DNA of 64,000 bases from JALENY01 sp036310185 (GCA_036310185.1 JAXJSH010000070.1:1-64000); one strand, 5' to 3'. Positions 7,986 through 16,560 are shown, numbered from the stretch's first letter. Made by a program: numbers and translations. The notes: generated by a model from the letters alone, not told the origin.

Positions 7986-8014
7986 TTGAACTGGACTGTT
8001 TTGAATGGTATTAT
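7986..8014 (+). promoter_or_regulatory. promoter of the radical SAM/DUF4364 pair
   Basis: TTGAAC (7986-7991), 17-bp spacer, TATTAT (8009-8014). It supports a translation start downstream at 8086 rather than an earlier in-frame codon at 8005. Confidence 0.6.
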
Positions 8015-8085
8015 TAAATATATCTGAATTTGACCCGTGCCGGAAAAGACGGGTCGGAAAAGACATAAAGGATTTTACAAACAGA

Positions 8086-9018
8086 ATGAACTGGAAAGAA
8101 AAACCATACTATTCTTTTGGCGCCATGCTGGAAGAACGATTCGGTGAAAAAGTTTATAAAGTGGCACTCAATGGCGGCATGACCTGCCCCAACAGAGACG
8201 GAACCCTCGGTTCCAGAGGCTGCATTTTCTGCAGTGCCGGCGGAAGCGGTGATTTTGCCTCCGACGCCCGCCTGCCCATCCGTGAACAGATCGATGCTCA
8301 GATTGCCAGCATTTCCGCCAAACGTCCGGTACAGAAATACATCGCCTATTTTCAGGCCTATACCAACACCTACGCACCGGTGGATTACCTGGAAAAAATT
8401 TTTACAGAAGCCATTGAACACGAAAAAGTAGTTGCCGTTTCCATCGGCACACGGCCGGACTGCCTGCCGCCGGAAACAGTTGCACTGCTTGCACGCCTGA
8501 ATAAGATCAAACCGGTCTGGGTGGAGCTGGGTCTGCAGACCATACATCCAAAGACCGCGGCTTATATCCGAAGGGGCTATCCGCTGTCCCGCTTTGAACA
8601 GGCCCTGCAGGATCTGCGCGCCGCCAGTCTGGAAGTGATCGTGCACACCATACTTGGACTGCCCGGCGAAAACCGGGAAATGATACTTGCAACCATCGAC
8701 TATCTGAACCGGAAGCCCATTCAGGGAATCAAACTGCAGCTGCTGCATGTATTAAAAAATACAGATCTGGCTGCTGACTATGAGTCCGGGCTTTTTGCCA
8801 CTATGACGATGGAGGAATATCTGGATACACTGATTGATTGTCTGGAACATTTAAGACAGGACATCGTCGTTCACCGTGTCACAGGCGACGGTCCAAAGGA
8901 TCTGCTCATTGCTCCCACTTGGAGCAGTGCGAAACGAACTGTATTAAATACGCTGCACCACGAAATGAAAATCCGCGGTGCCTGGCAGGGGAGATTATTA
9001 TGTCATCAACCGGATTAA
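8086..9018 (+). CDS. TIGR01212-type radical SAM protein (YhcC-like)
   Basis: A 310-residue radical SAM enzyme of the YhcC/TIGR01212 family. It starts at the conserved MNWKEKPYYSFG. The cluster cysteines are atypically spaced, C-x11-C-x2-C (MTCPNRDG through GCIFC), which is the family hallmark rather than a defect. The GLQT and LGLPGE motifs of the TIM barrel follow. The substrate is unknown to me; E. coli YhcC is also poorly characterised. A weak AAGGA lies 13 bases before the ATG. The stop overlaps the next gene by 19 bp, so the two are probably translationally coupled. Confidence 0.9.
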   Translation: MNWKEKPYYSFGAMLEERFGEKVYKVALNGGMTCPNRDGTLGSRGCIFCSAGGSGDFASDARLPIREQIDAQIASISAKRPVQKYIAYFQAYTNTYAPVDYLEKIFTEAIEHEKVVAVSIGTRPDCLPPETVALLARLNKIKPVWVELGLQTIHPKTAAYIRRGYPLSRFEQALQDLRAASLEVIVHTILGLPGENREMILATIDYLNRKPIQGIKLQLLHVLKNTDLAADYESGLFATMTMEEYLDTLIDCLEHLRQDIVVHRVTGDGPKDLLIAPTWSSAKRTVLNTLHHEMKIRGAWQGRLLCHQPD

Positions 9019-9515
9019 CTTTATACAAACTCATGATACTGTACATGCTGGAAAAAGTAAATTTTCCGCTGACCAACAACCAGATCACAGGATTTATTCT
9101 GGATCAGGGTTATACGGACTACTTTCATGTTCAGCAGGCTATTTCTGAACTGGCAGAAAGTGATCTGATCACCACAGAGACCATTCGAAATGCCTCTTAT
9201 CTGAAACCGACAGAAGAAGGCGCCAAAACACTTTCTTATTTCAAAAACGATATCTCTGATCAGATAAGAACGGACATTGATCGATTTTTAAAGGAAAATG
9301 CATTTGAACTTCGCAATGAAGTGTCGACTATTTCCGATTACGACCGGACACCCGAAGGGGAATACAGTGTCCGCTGCCGAGTTCGTGAGGGCAATTCCAC
9401 TCTGATCGAACTGAATTTTATGGTACCCACAGAAGAAGATGCAAAGACTGCCTGCCGCCATTGGCCGGAAAAATCTCAGCAGCTTTATATGCATGTTCTG
9501 GAAACTTTGCTGTAA
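9000..9515 (+). CDS. DUF4364 family protein
   Basis: A 171-residue protein matching DUF4364 of Clostridia. The N-terminal 75 residues look like a winged helix (LPTNNQITGFILDQGY-type start, then a PTEEGAKTLSYF wing), as in PadR-like regulators. The C-terminal half is an alpha/beta domain with a YSVRCRVREG strand pair. A regulatory role is an inference. The start at 9000 follows GGGGAG at six bases and lies inside the end of the radical SAM gene. A strong terminator follows. Confidence 0.85.
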   Translation: MSSTGLTLYKLMILYMLEKVNFPLTNNQITGFILDQGYTDYFHVQQAISELAESDLITTETIRNASYLKPTEEGAKTLSYFKNDISDQIRTDIDRFLKENAFELRNEVSTISDYDRTPEGEYSVRCRVREGNSTLIELNFMVPTEEDAKTACRHWPEKSQQLYMHVLETLL

Positions 9516-9518
9516 CCC

Positions 9519-9562
9519 AAAAGCGGGGAACGGATTTCTCAATCCGTTTCTCCGCTTTTTTT
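9519..9562 (+). terminator. intrinsic terminator after the DUF4364 gene
   Basis: AAGCGGGGAACGGATT pairs with AATCCGTTTCTCCGCTT, followed by T7. It may also serve the convergent gene at 9568. Confidence 0.85.
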
Positions 9563-9567
9563 GCTTT

Positions 9568-10116
9568 TCACACTTCTTTCATCAACGCCTGCAAAATCAA
9601 AATATGATACTCCTCATCCTTTATGATTCTTGCAAGTACCGCATTGATATTTTTGTCATTTATCATCTTCATATGCATGCGATACTGGCGGATTGCCGCA
9701 TTTTCAGAAACCATATTTGCGCTGATCATCTTTTTTGCCTGTTCCGGCATGGATAAATATTCCGCCGTCCACCGTTTCGGCTTTCCATCCCTTCCATTTA
9801 CCGAAAAATCTATGGTTCCCCCAAGCAGAAGGATCATCTCACCCAGTATCTGCAAATGGATCATTTCTGCCATGGCAATGCCCAGAAGGGTCTTTGCCAC
9901 AGAACAGTTTTCCAGAGACAGACGATTTTCATGGTTGATATACTGGGCAATGGCAGATAATTCGGAAACTGAGCCGCAATGATCCATGCTGAGAAGATTG
10001 GCATATATCCGGTTTTTTCCTTTTACCTGAACAGGAGGATAGGGCAATTCCATCCGAATGGGCCGCACATCAGAAAAACTGCATACATTTGCCAGAATAT
10101 TTTCTTTTCCTTCCAT
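9568..10116 (-). CDS. ferritin-like diiron protein (manganese catalase-like)
   Basis: A 182-residue helical protein with the metal-ligand pattern of the ferritin-like superfamily: Glu in SELSAIAQY, ExxH in AEMIHLQ, Glu in SENAAIRQY and ExxH in DEEYHILILQ. The order resembles short manganese catalase or CotJC-like proteins. The activity is not certain; peroxide or oxygen detoxification is the family-based guess. The ATG at 10116 is preferred (AAGGG about ten bases upstream); a GTG 12 bases earlier is possible. It is convergent with the DUF4364 gene. Confidence 0.75.
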   Translation of the reverse strand: MEGKENILANVCSFSDVRPIRMELPYPPVQVKGKNRIYANLLSMDHCGSVSELSAIAQYINHENRLSLENCSVAKTLLGIAMAEMIHLQILGEMILLLGGTIDFSVNGRDGKPKRWTAEYLSMPEQAKKMISANMVSENAAIRQYRMHMKMINDKNINAVLARIIKDEEYHILILQALMKEV

Positions 10117-10274
10117 AATCGAAAACACCCTTCATTTTCTCATTCAATGATAATATATCCTATTTTTTCCGTGATGTGCCTTTTCACTTTTATCTTTGTA
10201 TCCGGTTCATGACTGGAAATATCTGTAAAATATGTTTATCTTCATTTCCTATAGACAGCAAAAATCCTTTTCTA

Positions 10275-11591
10275 CTATTCACGCCCGATTTTGCGAAAAT
10301 ATTCCCGGATATTTGCCTCGTATCCATTTTCCGTTGGTTCATAAAAACGGACATCTTTGATTTCATCCGGCAGATACTGCTGTTTCACATAATGATCGGG
10401 GTAGTCATGCGCATATTTGTAACCGATTCCCCGCCCCAGATTGGCTGAGCCTTTGTAGTGGGCATCCTGAAGGTGAGCCGGAACTGTTGTCTTTTTACTG
10501 CGCACAGATTCGTTGGCGGCAAAAATTGCATTGGTACAGGCATTGCTTTTCGGGGCGGAAGCTACATAGATAGCCGCCTGAGCCAGAATCAGCTGTGACT
10601 CCGGCATGCCTACCCGTTCCACTGCCTGTGCCGCTGAAACCGCCACTGTAAGTGCCATCGGGTCCGCATTTCCCACATCCTCCGATGCGCAGATCATAAT
10701 GCGGCGGGCAATAAACTTAACATCTTCTCCTGCATTTAACATTTTTGACAGATAGTATACCGCTGCGTCCGGATCAGAGCCGCGCATACTTTTGATAAAA
10801 GCCGAAATGGTATCGTAATGCTGATCACCATCTTTGTCATAGCGAACCACCCGTTTCTGGATGCACTCAGACGCTGTATCCAGCGTAATGTGAATCAGTC
10901 CGTCAGCACTGCGGGCTGTGGTCAGAACGCCAAGCTCCACTGCATTCAGTGCCGAACGGGCGTCTCCCCCTGCAATATCCGCCAGAAAGTCCTTCGCATC
11001 CTCATCCATCACTGCATGGTAACTGCCCAGACCTTTTGCCACATCAGTCAGCGCCCGGTCAATCAATGTTTTTACGTTTTCCTTCGAAAGCGGCTTCAGT
11101 TCAAAAATGATCGATCTGGATATGAGCGCGCTGTTTACCTCGAAATATGGATTTTCCGTGGTTGCTCCGATCAGGATCAGCGTACCGTCTTCCACAAACG
11201 GAAGCAGATAATCCTGCTGACTCTTGTTAAACCGGTGAATCTCATCCACAAACAGGATCGTTTTCTGCTGGTACATTCCAAGGGTCTGTTTTGCCTGTTC
11301 CACCACTTCTTCCATGTCTTTTTTTCCTGCCATGGTCGCATTGAGCTGAACAAATTTTGCACTGGTGGTGTTTGCAATCACTTTTGCCAGTGTAGTTTTT
11401 CCCGTTCCCGGCGGACCGTAAAAGATGACGGAACTGATTTTATCGGCTGCAATCGCCCGATACAGCAGTTTATCTTTTCCGATGATATGTTCCTGACCCA
11501 CTACCTCATCCAGCGTTGAAGGACGAAGCCTGGATGCCAACGGAGATTCTTTTTCCAGAGTCTGCTCTTTCATATAATCAAATAAATTCAT
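10275..11591 (-). CDS. rarA: replication-associated recombination protein A (RarA/MgsA)
   Basis: A 438-residue AAA+ ATPase acting at stalled replication forks, related to clamp-loader subunits. Walker A GPPGTGKT (about 59-66), Walker B with FVDEIHRFNKSQQD, sensor 1 in GATTENP, an arginine finger region SRSIIFELK, and the C-terminal tetramerisation domain with GMPESQLILAQ and YLPDE. A good AGAGGAAA ribosome binding site precedes the ATG. Monocistronic. Confidence 0.95.
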   Translation of the reverse strand: MNLFDYMKEQTLEKESPLASRLRPSTLDEVVGQEHIIGKDKLLYRAIAADKISSVIFYGPPGTGKTTLAKVIANTTSAKFVQLNATMAGKKDMEEVVEQAKQTLGMYQQKTILFVDEIHRFNKSQQDYLLPFVEDGTLILIGATTENPYFEVNSALISRSIIFELKPLSKENVKTLIDRALTDVAKGLGSYHAVMDEDAKDFLADIAGGDARSALNAVELGVLTTARSADGLIHITLDTASECIQKRVVRYDKDGDQHYDTISAFIKSMRGSDPDAAVYYLSKMLNAGEDVKFIARRIMICASEDVGNADPMALTVAVSAAQAVERVGMPESQLILAQAAIYVASAPKSNACTNAIFAANESVRSKKTTVPAHLQDAHYKGSANLGRGIGYKYAHDYPDHYVKQQYLPDEIKDVRFYEPTENGYEANIREYFRKIGRE

Positions 11592-11660
11592 ATGTTTCCT
11601 CTTCTGCTTTTCTTTTTATGCATGAAACAAATAAAATATAATCAGAATTTTTTGCTGCTG

Positions 11661-12473
11661 CTAATCATCCAGCAGTTCATCCACTGTCACGAAGCAATAT
11701 CCCTGACTTTGCAGTTCATCCACAATTCTCAAAGCCGCTTCAACCGATGATTCATAGTTATCATGCATAAGTATTATACCACCATCCCGGGCGGAACTCA
11801 CTACTTTCTTTACGATTCCGTCCACATACGAAGTGGTCCAGTCCTCGGGGTCAATATCCCAGAGCACCGGAATCATGGTAACATAGTATTCCAGTTCTTC
11901 CTGCCACAAACCATAGGGCGGGCGGACATAGACCGTATTATATCCGGTCACATCATAGATTGCTTTCTGGGTTTTCCGGATCTGTTCACAGGCAGCTTCT
12001 GTGGACAGAGAGGTCAATTGTACGTGATCGTATGTATGATTTCCTATCAGATGCCCTTCGTCGTACATGCGAAGAACGATCTCTTCTTTTCCTTCTATAT
12101 TTTCTCCCACAAGGAAAAAACTGGCCAAAACACCCCGCTCCTGCAGACCGTCCAGCAGATCTTCCGTATAATAACTGGGTCCGTCATCAAATGTCAATGC
12201 AATTCGGGGCGTATGTACGTCCAACTGTGTATCCACGCGCTTATTCGTCTGAATCTGCTGATCGGATTGGCCCTCCTCCGTCTGATCCCCGGAAGCATCT
12301 TTGTCGGACCGTTCTTCTGTGTCCAGATTTCCGGAAACACTCTGATTTTCAGAAGCATCCTGATTCACAGTCAATGCCCGGTTCTGATATCGCTCGATTC
12401 CGGATGCCATCAGCAATACAAGTACCACAATTCCTGTATAAAATAAAAGCACTGTGCCATATTTATCCGACAT
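11661..12473 (-). CDS. membrane-anchored polysaccharide deacetylase
   Basis: A 270-residue protein with an N-terminal transmembrane anchor (about 5-22), an acidic Ser/Asp/Glu-rich linker to about 80, then a NodB carbohydrate-esterase 4 domain. Motifs: TFDDGP (metal Asp pair), GNHTYDH (H-x3-H zinc ligands), RPPYGLW, the DPEDW motif and ILMHD. It is expected to remove N-acetyl groups from peptidoglycan or other cell-wall glycans outside the membrane, giving lysozyme resistance. The ATG at 12473 is chosen; the TTG five codons earlier overlaps the GGAGG site. No neighbour indicates the target polymer. Confidence 0.9.
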   Translation of the reverse strand: MSDKYGTVLLFYTGIVVLVLLMASGIERYQNRALTVNQDASENQSVSGNLDTEERSDKDASGDQTEEGQSDQQIQTNKRVDTQLDVHTPRIALTFDDGPSYYTEDLLDGLQERGVLASFFLVGENIEGKEEIVLRMYDEGHLIGNHTYDHVQLTSLSTEAACEQIRKTQKAIYDVTGYNTVYVRPPYGLWQEELEYYVTMIPVLWDIDPEDWTTSYVDGIVKKVVSSARDGGIILMHDNYESSVEAALRIVDELQSQGYCFVTVDELLDD

Positions 12474-12539
12474 TCCTTCTGCCTCCAAAAAGCCTTATGC
12501 TAAAATATGCCTCATTGCTTGTATAGTATGCACACACGC

Positions 12540-12584
12540 GAAAAAGGGAAACTTTTCCACTCCATGAAAATGTTCCCCTTTTTC
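12540..12584 (-). terminator. terminator-like hairpin after the repeat lipoprotein gene
   Basis: AAAAAGGGaAAC at 12541-12552 pairs with GTTcCCCTTTTT at 12572-12583, with a T-rich 3' side on the minus strand. Confidence 0.6.
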
Positions 12585-12633
12585 CCGGTCATATCAAACT
12601 GTCTGCTTATTTATTCTTAATCTGTTTTTCTGT

Positions 12634-14757
12634 TTACTGGAGCTGAGACGGTTTCTCTGCGGCGTGTTCAGACCACTCCGTCATTTGAGAAGCGCCGGAA
12701 AGATCTGCTGTTTTCGCATAAGATTCTACAGTTACTGTAAGATTGCTGCTGCCTTCCACATAAACAGTGCCATCCGCACCCTGAACGGTGACCAGATTTC
12801 CATCACTGTCCTGAATGGTTCCTGCACCGGAAAGATCTGTCAGAACACTGTCTTCAGTCACAGTCCAGACACATCCCTCTGCAATATAAAGGTTACAATA
12901 CCCTTCTCCTCCGTCTCCGGCACAGCTTTCGTCATCTTTTACTGCACCTGTCAGAGAGCTTCCTTCTGTCATATAAAAATTCAGTTCACTGATGCTGTCC
13001 CAGATAACATCTCCCTGCATTTCCTGATCAATGGCAGTGAACAGACAAACAGCACCATTGTCTCCCGCACTTCCCCAGCCGCGCTGGTTCTGATTTCCGG
13101 TGCATTTTAAGAAAAATTCACTGTCTTCTGCGTTCTTTATCTCTACGCCGGAAAGTATAAATGTGGACTCTGTATTGGTTGTATAGAACATACCGCCGTT
13201 GTTCGCCGTCAGAGAACCGCCGCTCATTTCAAAGGTGCTGTTTCCGACTTCGGAATCTCCCGACATACTCTGGTACAAAATAACATTCCATGTACAGTCA
13301 TTCTGTTCATGGTCAGCCATGTTGCCGGATAAATTGGAATCATAAAGATGAATGGAATTCAATCCCTCGATACAGGCGGCTTCGGATCCCTTTGCCGTAA
13401 GATCCGCACCGTTTACCGCAATATCAGCCGTGCTGTAGATTGCCGGTGAACCCACGCCATTGGATACATAAGTACCTCCATCTGCCACCATGGTTCCGCT
13501 GCCTCTGTCACTTCGGATTGCTGCGGAAGATTCCCCGAATGTCTCTATATCCATATCCCATGCATAAAGGGTTCCGCCGCCGGCTACATGAATTCCGCCC
13601 GCCGTATCCTGCTGTGTTGTGATCTTTGTGTCAGCCACATAAGTAATTCCATCTCCATAGGAAAAGATACCTGCTCCGCCTGCGGCATCGGATTCAATCG
13701 TACTATTGCTGATGTAAGCAGTTCCTTCCGTATTTAATACAGCTGCACCTACCCCATAAAAACTGGAATTATCGCCTCCGGTACTGTCTGCTGATTCTCT
13801 GGTAATTGTCATATCGGAAAGAGATACTTCGGCCCCTTCAAAAATGTGAACCGCATTTTCATCCGTTCCGGTGGAAGCTATGGTCTTCCCACTTTCCTTC
13901 GCATCTGCCGTATATTCTTCTGCCGCATCGTAATTTTCGACTCCGCCGGACTGCATCTGCTCACCGGATCCCATCTGCCCCATTCCCATGGACATAACCG
14001 TAATTTCTTCTGCATTTCCCTTCTCATCAAAAGTGATGATTACGATATCACCTTCTGAAATATCGGTCAGCTCAATTTCCTGGACATTGTCCCCTTCTGA
14101 CATCTCCGGCATCTGACCGGAATCTTCGCCGTCCGGCTTCTCCATCATTTCTCCGGAACTGGCACCATCCGGTCTCTCCCGCATCTCACCGGCATTCTCA
14201 CCATCCGGTTTCTTCATTGTCTCTCCGGAATTTTCGCCATCCGGTTTTTCCGGTGTCTCTCCGGAATCTTCACCATCCGGTTTTTCCATCATCTCTGCAA
14301 AATCCTCACCATCCGGTCTTTCCATTCCCTGACCATCCATCCCGCCAGAGGGCTGCTGGCCCATATTTCCCGGCTGACCGCTCATTCCCTGCCGCTGGAT
14401 TACAGTCTCTTCTGTAATTTCAATTTCTTTAACTTCTCCTGTCAGTTCCAGTGAAACCGGCTGACCGCCTCCCTGTGACATATTTTCCGGCATGCTTTCT
14501 GCCCCATTTTTTTCTTCGGCGCCATCTTCTGTGACAGTTTCTTTACCCGAGTCTTCAGCTTCTGCCGCCGCGTCCTCCGGCTTTTCCATTTCAGCCTGTG
14601 TTCCCACCTGGATGGTAATCGAATCCTCTCCAATCTCACTTACCTGTCCGTAAATCGTTGTTCCTGCGTCTTCCGAAGAGCCCTTGCTCCCGCAGCCGCT
14701 GAGTGCAGTTACCGATAAAGTAACTCCCAGCATAAGTTCTATCCATATTTTTTTCAT
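12634..14757 (-). CDS. large acidic lipoprotein with 12-residue repeats and beta-helix-like C-terminus
   Basis: A 707-residue protein without an assigned function. Lipobox ALSGC at 18-22. Residues 35-52 (YGQVSEIGEDSITIQVG) resemble a small OB-like strand pair, echoed around 103-120. Residues 145-228 are seven 12-residue repeats of type MEKPDGEDSGET. From about 285 to 690 short Gly/Ser/Thr/Asp-rich strands (SLSDMTITR, AYISNSTIES, TYVADTKITT, SLTANNGGMF) recur every 20-25 residues, as in right-handed parallel beta-helices. It is probably an exported surface protein binding polysaccharide or metal; the acidic repeats may be a wall-spanning stalk. It carries very little Lys or Arg. Alone, with its own terminator. 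Confidence 0.75.
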   Translation of the reverse strand: MKKIWIELMLGVTLSVTALSGCGSKGSSEDAGTTIYGQVSEIGEDSITIQVGTQAEMEKPEDAAAEAEDSGKETVTEDGAEEKNGAESMPENMSQGGGQPVSLELTGEVKEIEITEETVIQRQGMSGQPGNMGQQPSGGMDGQGMERPDGEDFAEMMEKPDGEDSGETPEKPDGENSGETMKKPDGENAGEMRERPDGASSGEMMEKPDGEDSGQMPEMSEGDNVQEIELTDISEGDIVIITFDEKGNAEEITVMSMGMGQMGSGEQMQSGGVENYDAAEEYTADAKESGKTIASTGTDENAVHIFEGAEVSLSDMTITRESADSTGGDNSSFYGVGAAVLNTEGTAYISNSTIESDAAGGAGIFSYGDGITYVADTKITTQQDTAGGIHVAGGGTLYAWDMDIETFGESSAAIRSDRGSGTMVADGGTYVSNGVGSPAIYSTADIAVNGADLTAKGSEAACIEGLNSIHLYDSNLSGNMADHEQNDCTWNVILYQSMSGDSEVGNSTFEMSGGSLTANNGGMFYTTNTESTFILSGVEIKNAEDSEFFLKCTGNQNQRGWGSAGDNGAVCLFTAIDQEMQGDVIWDSISELNFYMTEGSSLTGAVKDDESCAGDGGEGYCNLYIAEGCVWTVTEDSVLTDLSGAGTIQDSDGNLVTVQGADGTVYVEGSSNLTVTVESYAKTADLSGASQMTEWSEHAAEKPSQLQ
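14074..14325 (-). repeat. seven 36-bp tandem repeats inside the lipoprotein gene
   Basis: Units encode variations of E-K-P-D-G-E-D-S-G-E-T/M-M; the last unit is degenerate. Such in-frame minisatellites can change copy number by slippage, so strain length variation is expected. Confidence 0.8.
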
Positions 14758-14853
14758 ATTCTACAGCCCCTTTTCCTGTTTTCTATATTATAAAAAGATA
14801 AATCGAAAATTAAAATAAAGAAAGTTTGAAAAGACTGTGAATTTTCACAGGAA

Positions 14854-14904
14854 CGATCAAAAGACAGCAAAACAGATTTCTCCGTCCTGCTGTCTTTCTG
14901 ATCG
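14854..14904 (-). terminator. terminator-like hairpin after the flavodoxin gene
   Basis: CGATCA-AAGACAGCA pairs with TGCTGTCTT-TGATCG across a 17-base loop. The U-tract is short, so efficiency is uncertain. Confidence 0.6.
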
Positions 14905-14912
14905 TAAGATTT

Positions 14913-15335
14913 TTATGCCAGTTTTTCTCCAAGTGCTTTGCAGTTTTCCACTGCCTCATCATCCGGTGCTTCCATGCAGATCACACTCTCTGCCACCAGC
15001 TCTATGTTTTTCTCTTTGCATCGTTCTTCCCAGTCTCGCATCCATGCGCCGTCGCCCCATCCGTAAGACCCGAACAGAGCAACTTTCTTTCCGGCCAGTT
15101 TGTCTTCACACGCTGCAAACATTGGCTCAAATTCTGTCTCTTCCAGAACTTCATCTCCCATGGCCGGGCATCCAAATGCAATTGCATCGAATTCTTCCAC
15201 CTTATCTGCGGAAAAATCCGACGTTTCAAACAACGTTACTTCCGCGCCTGCATTTTTTGCGCCTTCTGCTACTGCTTTTGCCATATCCTCTGTGTTTCCT
15301 GTACTGCTCCAAAATACGACTGCTGTTTTACTCAT
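14913..15335 (-). CDS. flavodoxin
   Basis: A 140-residue short-chain flavodoxin, an FMN one-electron carrier that replaces ferredoxin when iron is scarce. The phosphate loop WSSTGNTEDMA lies at 9-19, and the two FMN-stacking loops are CPAMGDEVLEE (about 55) and GSYGWGDGAW (about 89, with Trp and Tyr). It is highly acidic, as usual. AAAGGATGG precedes the ATG. It lies downstream of the DUF2325-DUF3793 pair on the same strand (118-bp gap), in the iron region, which fits induction under iron limitation. Confidence 0.92.
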   Translation of the reverse strand: MSKTAVVFWSSTGNTEDMAKAVAEGAKNAGAEVTLFETSDFSADKVEEFDAIAFGCPAMGDEVLEETEFEPMFAACEDKLAGKKVALFGSYGWGDGAWMRDWEERCKEKNIELVAESVICMEAPDDEAVENCKALGEKLA

Positions 15336-15453
15336 TTTTTTATACCATCCTTTTTTTATTTTTCAGCTGTTTGCTGTATTTCCTGTTTTCTGTTTCTATT
15401 TTTCAATAAACTGAACCATGGTCTTATATTCTTTTTATTTGCCCATCTTCGTT

Positions 15454-16005
15454 TTATGCTGCAATTGTCAGCTGCGTAAGTGTCCTGCCTTTTGCAAAAA
15501 CTCTGAGATACACTTCCGTGCACTTTTTGTATCTGGCAAACAGTGCCTGTGTTTCACATTCATTGCTGTACACCTTCCATACACCGCAGCACTTACAGTT
15601 TTTTCCTCCATGTTCAATAAATCCGATCACATCCCCAAGGGGATAATCCAGAAATACGCCAATTTCATGTGGAAAACAATCATATTCCGCAAGACGCTTT
15701 TTTAACTGCACAAGGCAGTGTTCCAGTTCACAATTCTGATAACCATACTGCAAAAGAAGTTCTTCCACACCGTGCTTCTGAAGATCTTTTTCCAGACGCT
15801 TCTTTCGATACACATAGATCAGTGCGCGGGACTCTTTGGTTTTTATGATCTCGGCAAAAACCCCTTTTCTGTTCAGTTTTTCGTTTATTTCCTGAAGTTC
15901 TCCCAAAAGCTCATTCATTGAAGAAAACCGGTAATTAAACATATTTGCTGTTTTCAGACCGGCCAGGGTCGGTGCACAGTGTTCAATCATCTTTTTTTCA
16001 ACCAT
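15454..16005 (-). CDS. DUF3793 family protein
   Basis: A 183-residue cytoplasmic protein matching DUF3793 of Clostridia. It contains the family's N-terminal HCAPTLAGLKTANMF, a central LIYVYRKKRLEKDL, and a conserved C-terminal segment with cysteines (KNCKCCGVWKVYSNE, and later YKKC). The clustered cysteines could bind iron, heme or another metal; this is inference. It lies 22 bp after the DUF2325 gene and probably shares its mRNA. The position beside flavodoxin and feo genes, behind a DtxR-type operator, suggests an iron-starvation role. AAGGAGG precedes the ATG at six bases. Confidence 0.85.
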   Translation of the reverse strand: MVEKKMIEHCAPTLAGLKTANMFNYRFSSMNELLGELQEINEKLNRKGVFAEIIKTKESRALIYVYRKKRLEKDLQKHGVEELLLQYGYQNCELEHCLVQLKKRLAEYDCFPHEIGVFLDYPLGDVIGFIEHGGKNCKCCGVWKVYSNECETQALFARYKKCTEVYLRVFAKGRTLTQLTIAA

Positions 16006-16027
16006 AGGGTTCCTCCTTCTGAATCAT

Positions 16028-16309
16028 TCATTTGCAGTAAGTTTTAAGTACATTCGTAAGCGATGCCGCACTGCTGGAATGGGCTCTGGCAATCTGTATT
16101 TTATTTCTTTTTGCTTCTGTCACAGCACTGTTTACCATTTTATGAGATACCGTATTGGTAAACAGGATCATCAGATCCGGATTGCCCAGTTTCTTTTTAA
16201 AACCGCTTCTTTCTTTTGCAAATACTTTCGCCTTGCATCCATGATCTCTGCATATCTTTTCATACTGACAGACCATGCATTCGTTTCCTCCGATTATTAC
16301 AACACTCAT
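16028..16309 (-). CDS. DUF2325 family protein
   Basis: A 93-residue protein of the DUF2325 family. It starts with a Rossmann-like MSVVIIGGNECM (glycine loop 6-8), has a CQYEKICRDHGC cysteine cluster, and ends with an ARAHSSSAASL segment. The cysteines at 11, 14, 20 and 25 could form a metal site. No biochemical function is known to me. It is the first gene of a transcript with DUF3793 and possibly flavodoxin. The promoter carries an operator of the GTTAGY-N4-RCTAAC type, and a second copy forms a hairpin just before the ribosome binding site (AAAGGAGG). Confidence 0.85.
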   Translation of the reverse strand: MSVVIIGGNECMVCQYEKICRDHGCKAKVFAKERSGFKKKLGNPDLMILFTNTVSHKMVNSAVTEAKRNKIQIARAHSSSAASLTNVLKTYCK

Positions 16310-16324
16310 TGGATACCTCCTTTG

Positions 16325-16340
16325 GTTAGCAACAGCTAAC
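16325..16340. promoter_or_regulatory. DtxR-type operator 1 (GTTAGC-N4-GCTAAC), also an mRNA hairpin
   Basis: A perfect inverted repeat with 6-bp arms and a 4-bp spacer. As RNA it would form a stem directly upstream of AAAGGAGG of the DUF2325 gene, so it may act on translation as well as on DNA. Confidence 0.6.
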
Positions 16341-16387
16341 CCCTATTCAAAAAATAAAAGGATCTGCTCCTTCTTCCGTCTTTGCAA

Positions 16388-16403
16388 ATTAGTTATTACT
16401 AAC
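16388..16403. promoter_or_regulatory. DtxR-type operator 2 (ATTAGT-N4-ACTAAC)
   Basis: Same half-site pattern as the other five operators, just downstream of the -10 box of the promoter at 16411-16439, where a repressor would block initiation. Confidence 0.6.
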
Positions 16404-16410
16404 TTTTCTT

Positions 16411-16439
16411 AGCTTATCATCACTTCCAATTCCTGTCAA
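16411..16439 (-). promoter_or_regulatory. promoter of the DUF2325-DUF3793 transcript
   Basis: TTGACA (16434-16439), 17-bp spacer, TAAGCT (16411-16416) on the minus strand. The remaining bases between here and 16560 show nothing recognisable. Confidence 0.6.
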
Positions 16440-16560
16440 TACCTATTTCATAAATATTGTCTTTATGACTTATTTTATCGAATAAGGGTATTCTGGCATT
16501 TGGGGAGTGCCGCCTTCGGAACCCTTTGATTTTATTATGAAAAACAGAAAATGCATGCTA

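Noticed and set aside
14074..14325. 36-bp repeats as a CRISPR array
   Set aside because: Units are contiguous without spacers and encode an in-frame peptide repeat.
16441..16560. Structured RNA or gene between the DUF2325 promoter and the Fur-like terminator
   Set aside because: Only a very short CCGCCTTCGG stem is visible; nothing else supports a feature.
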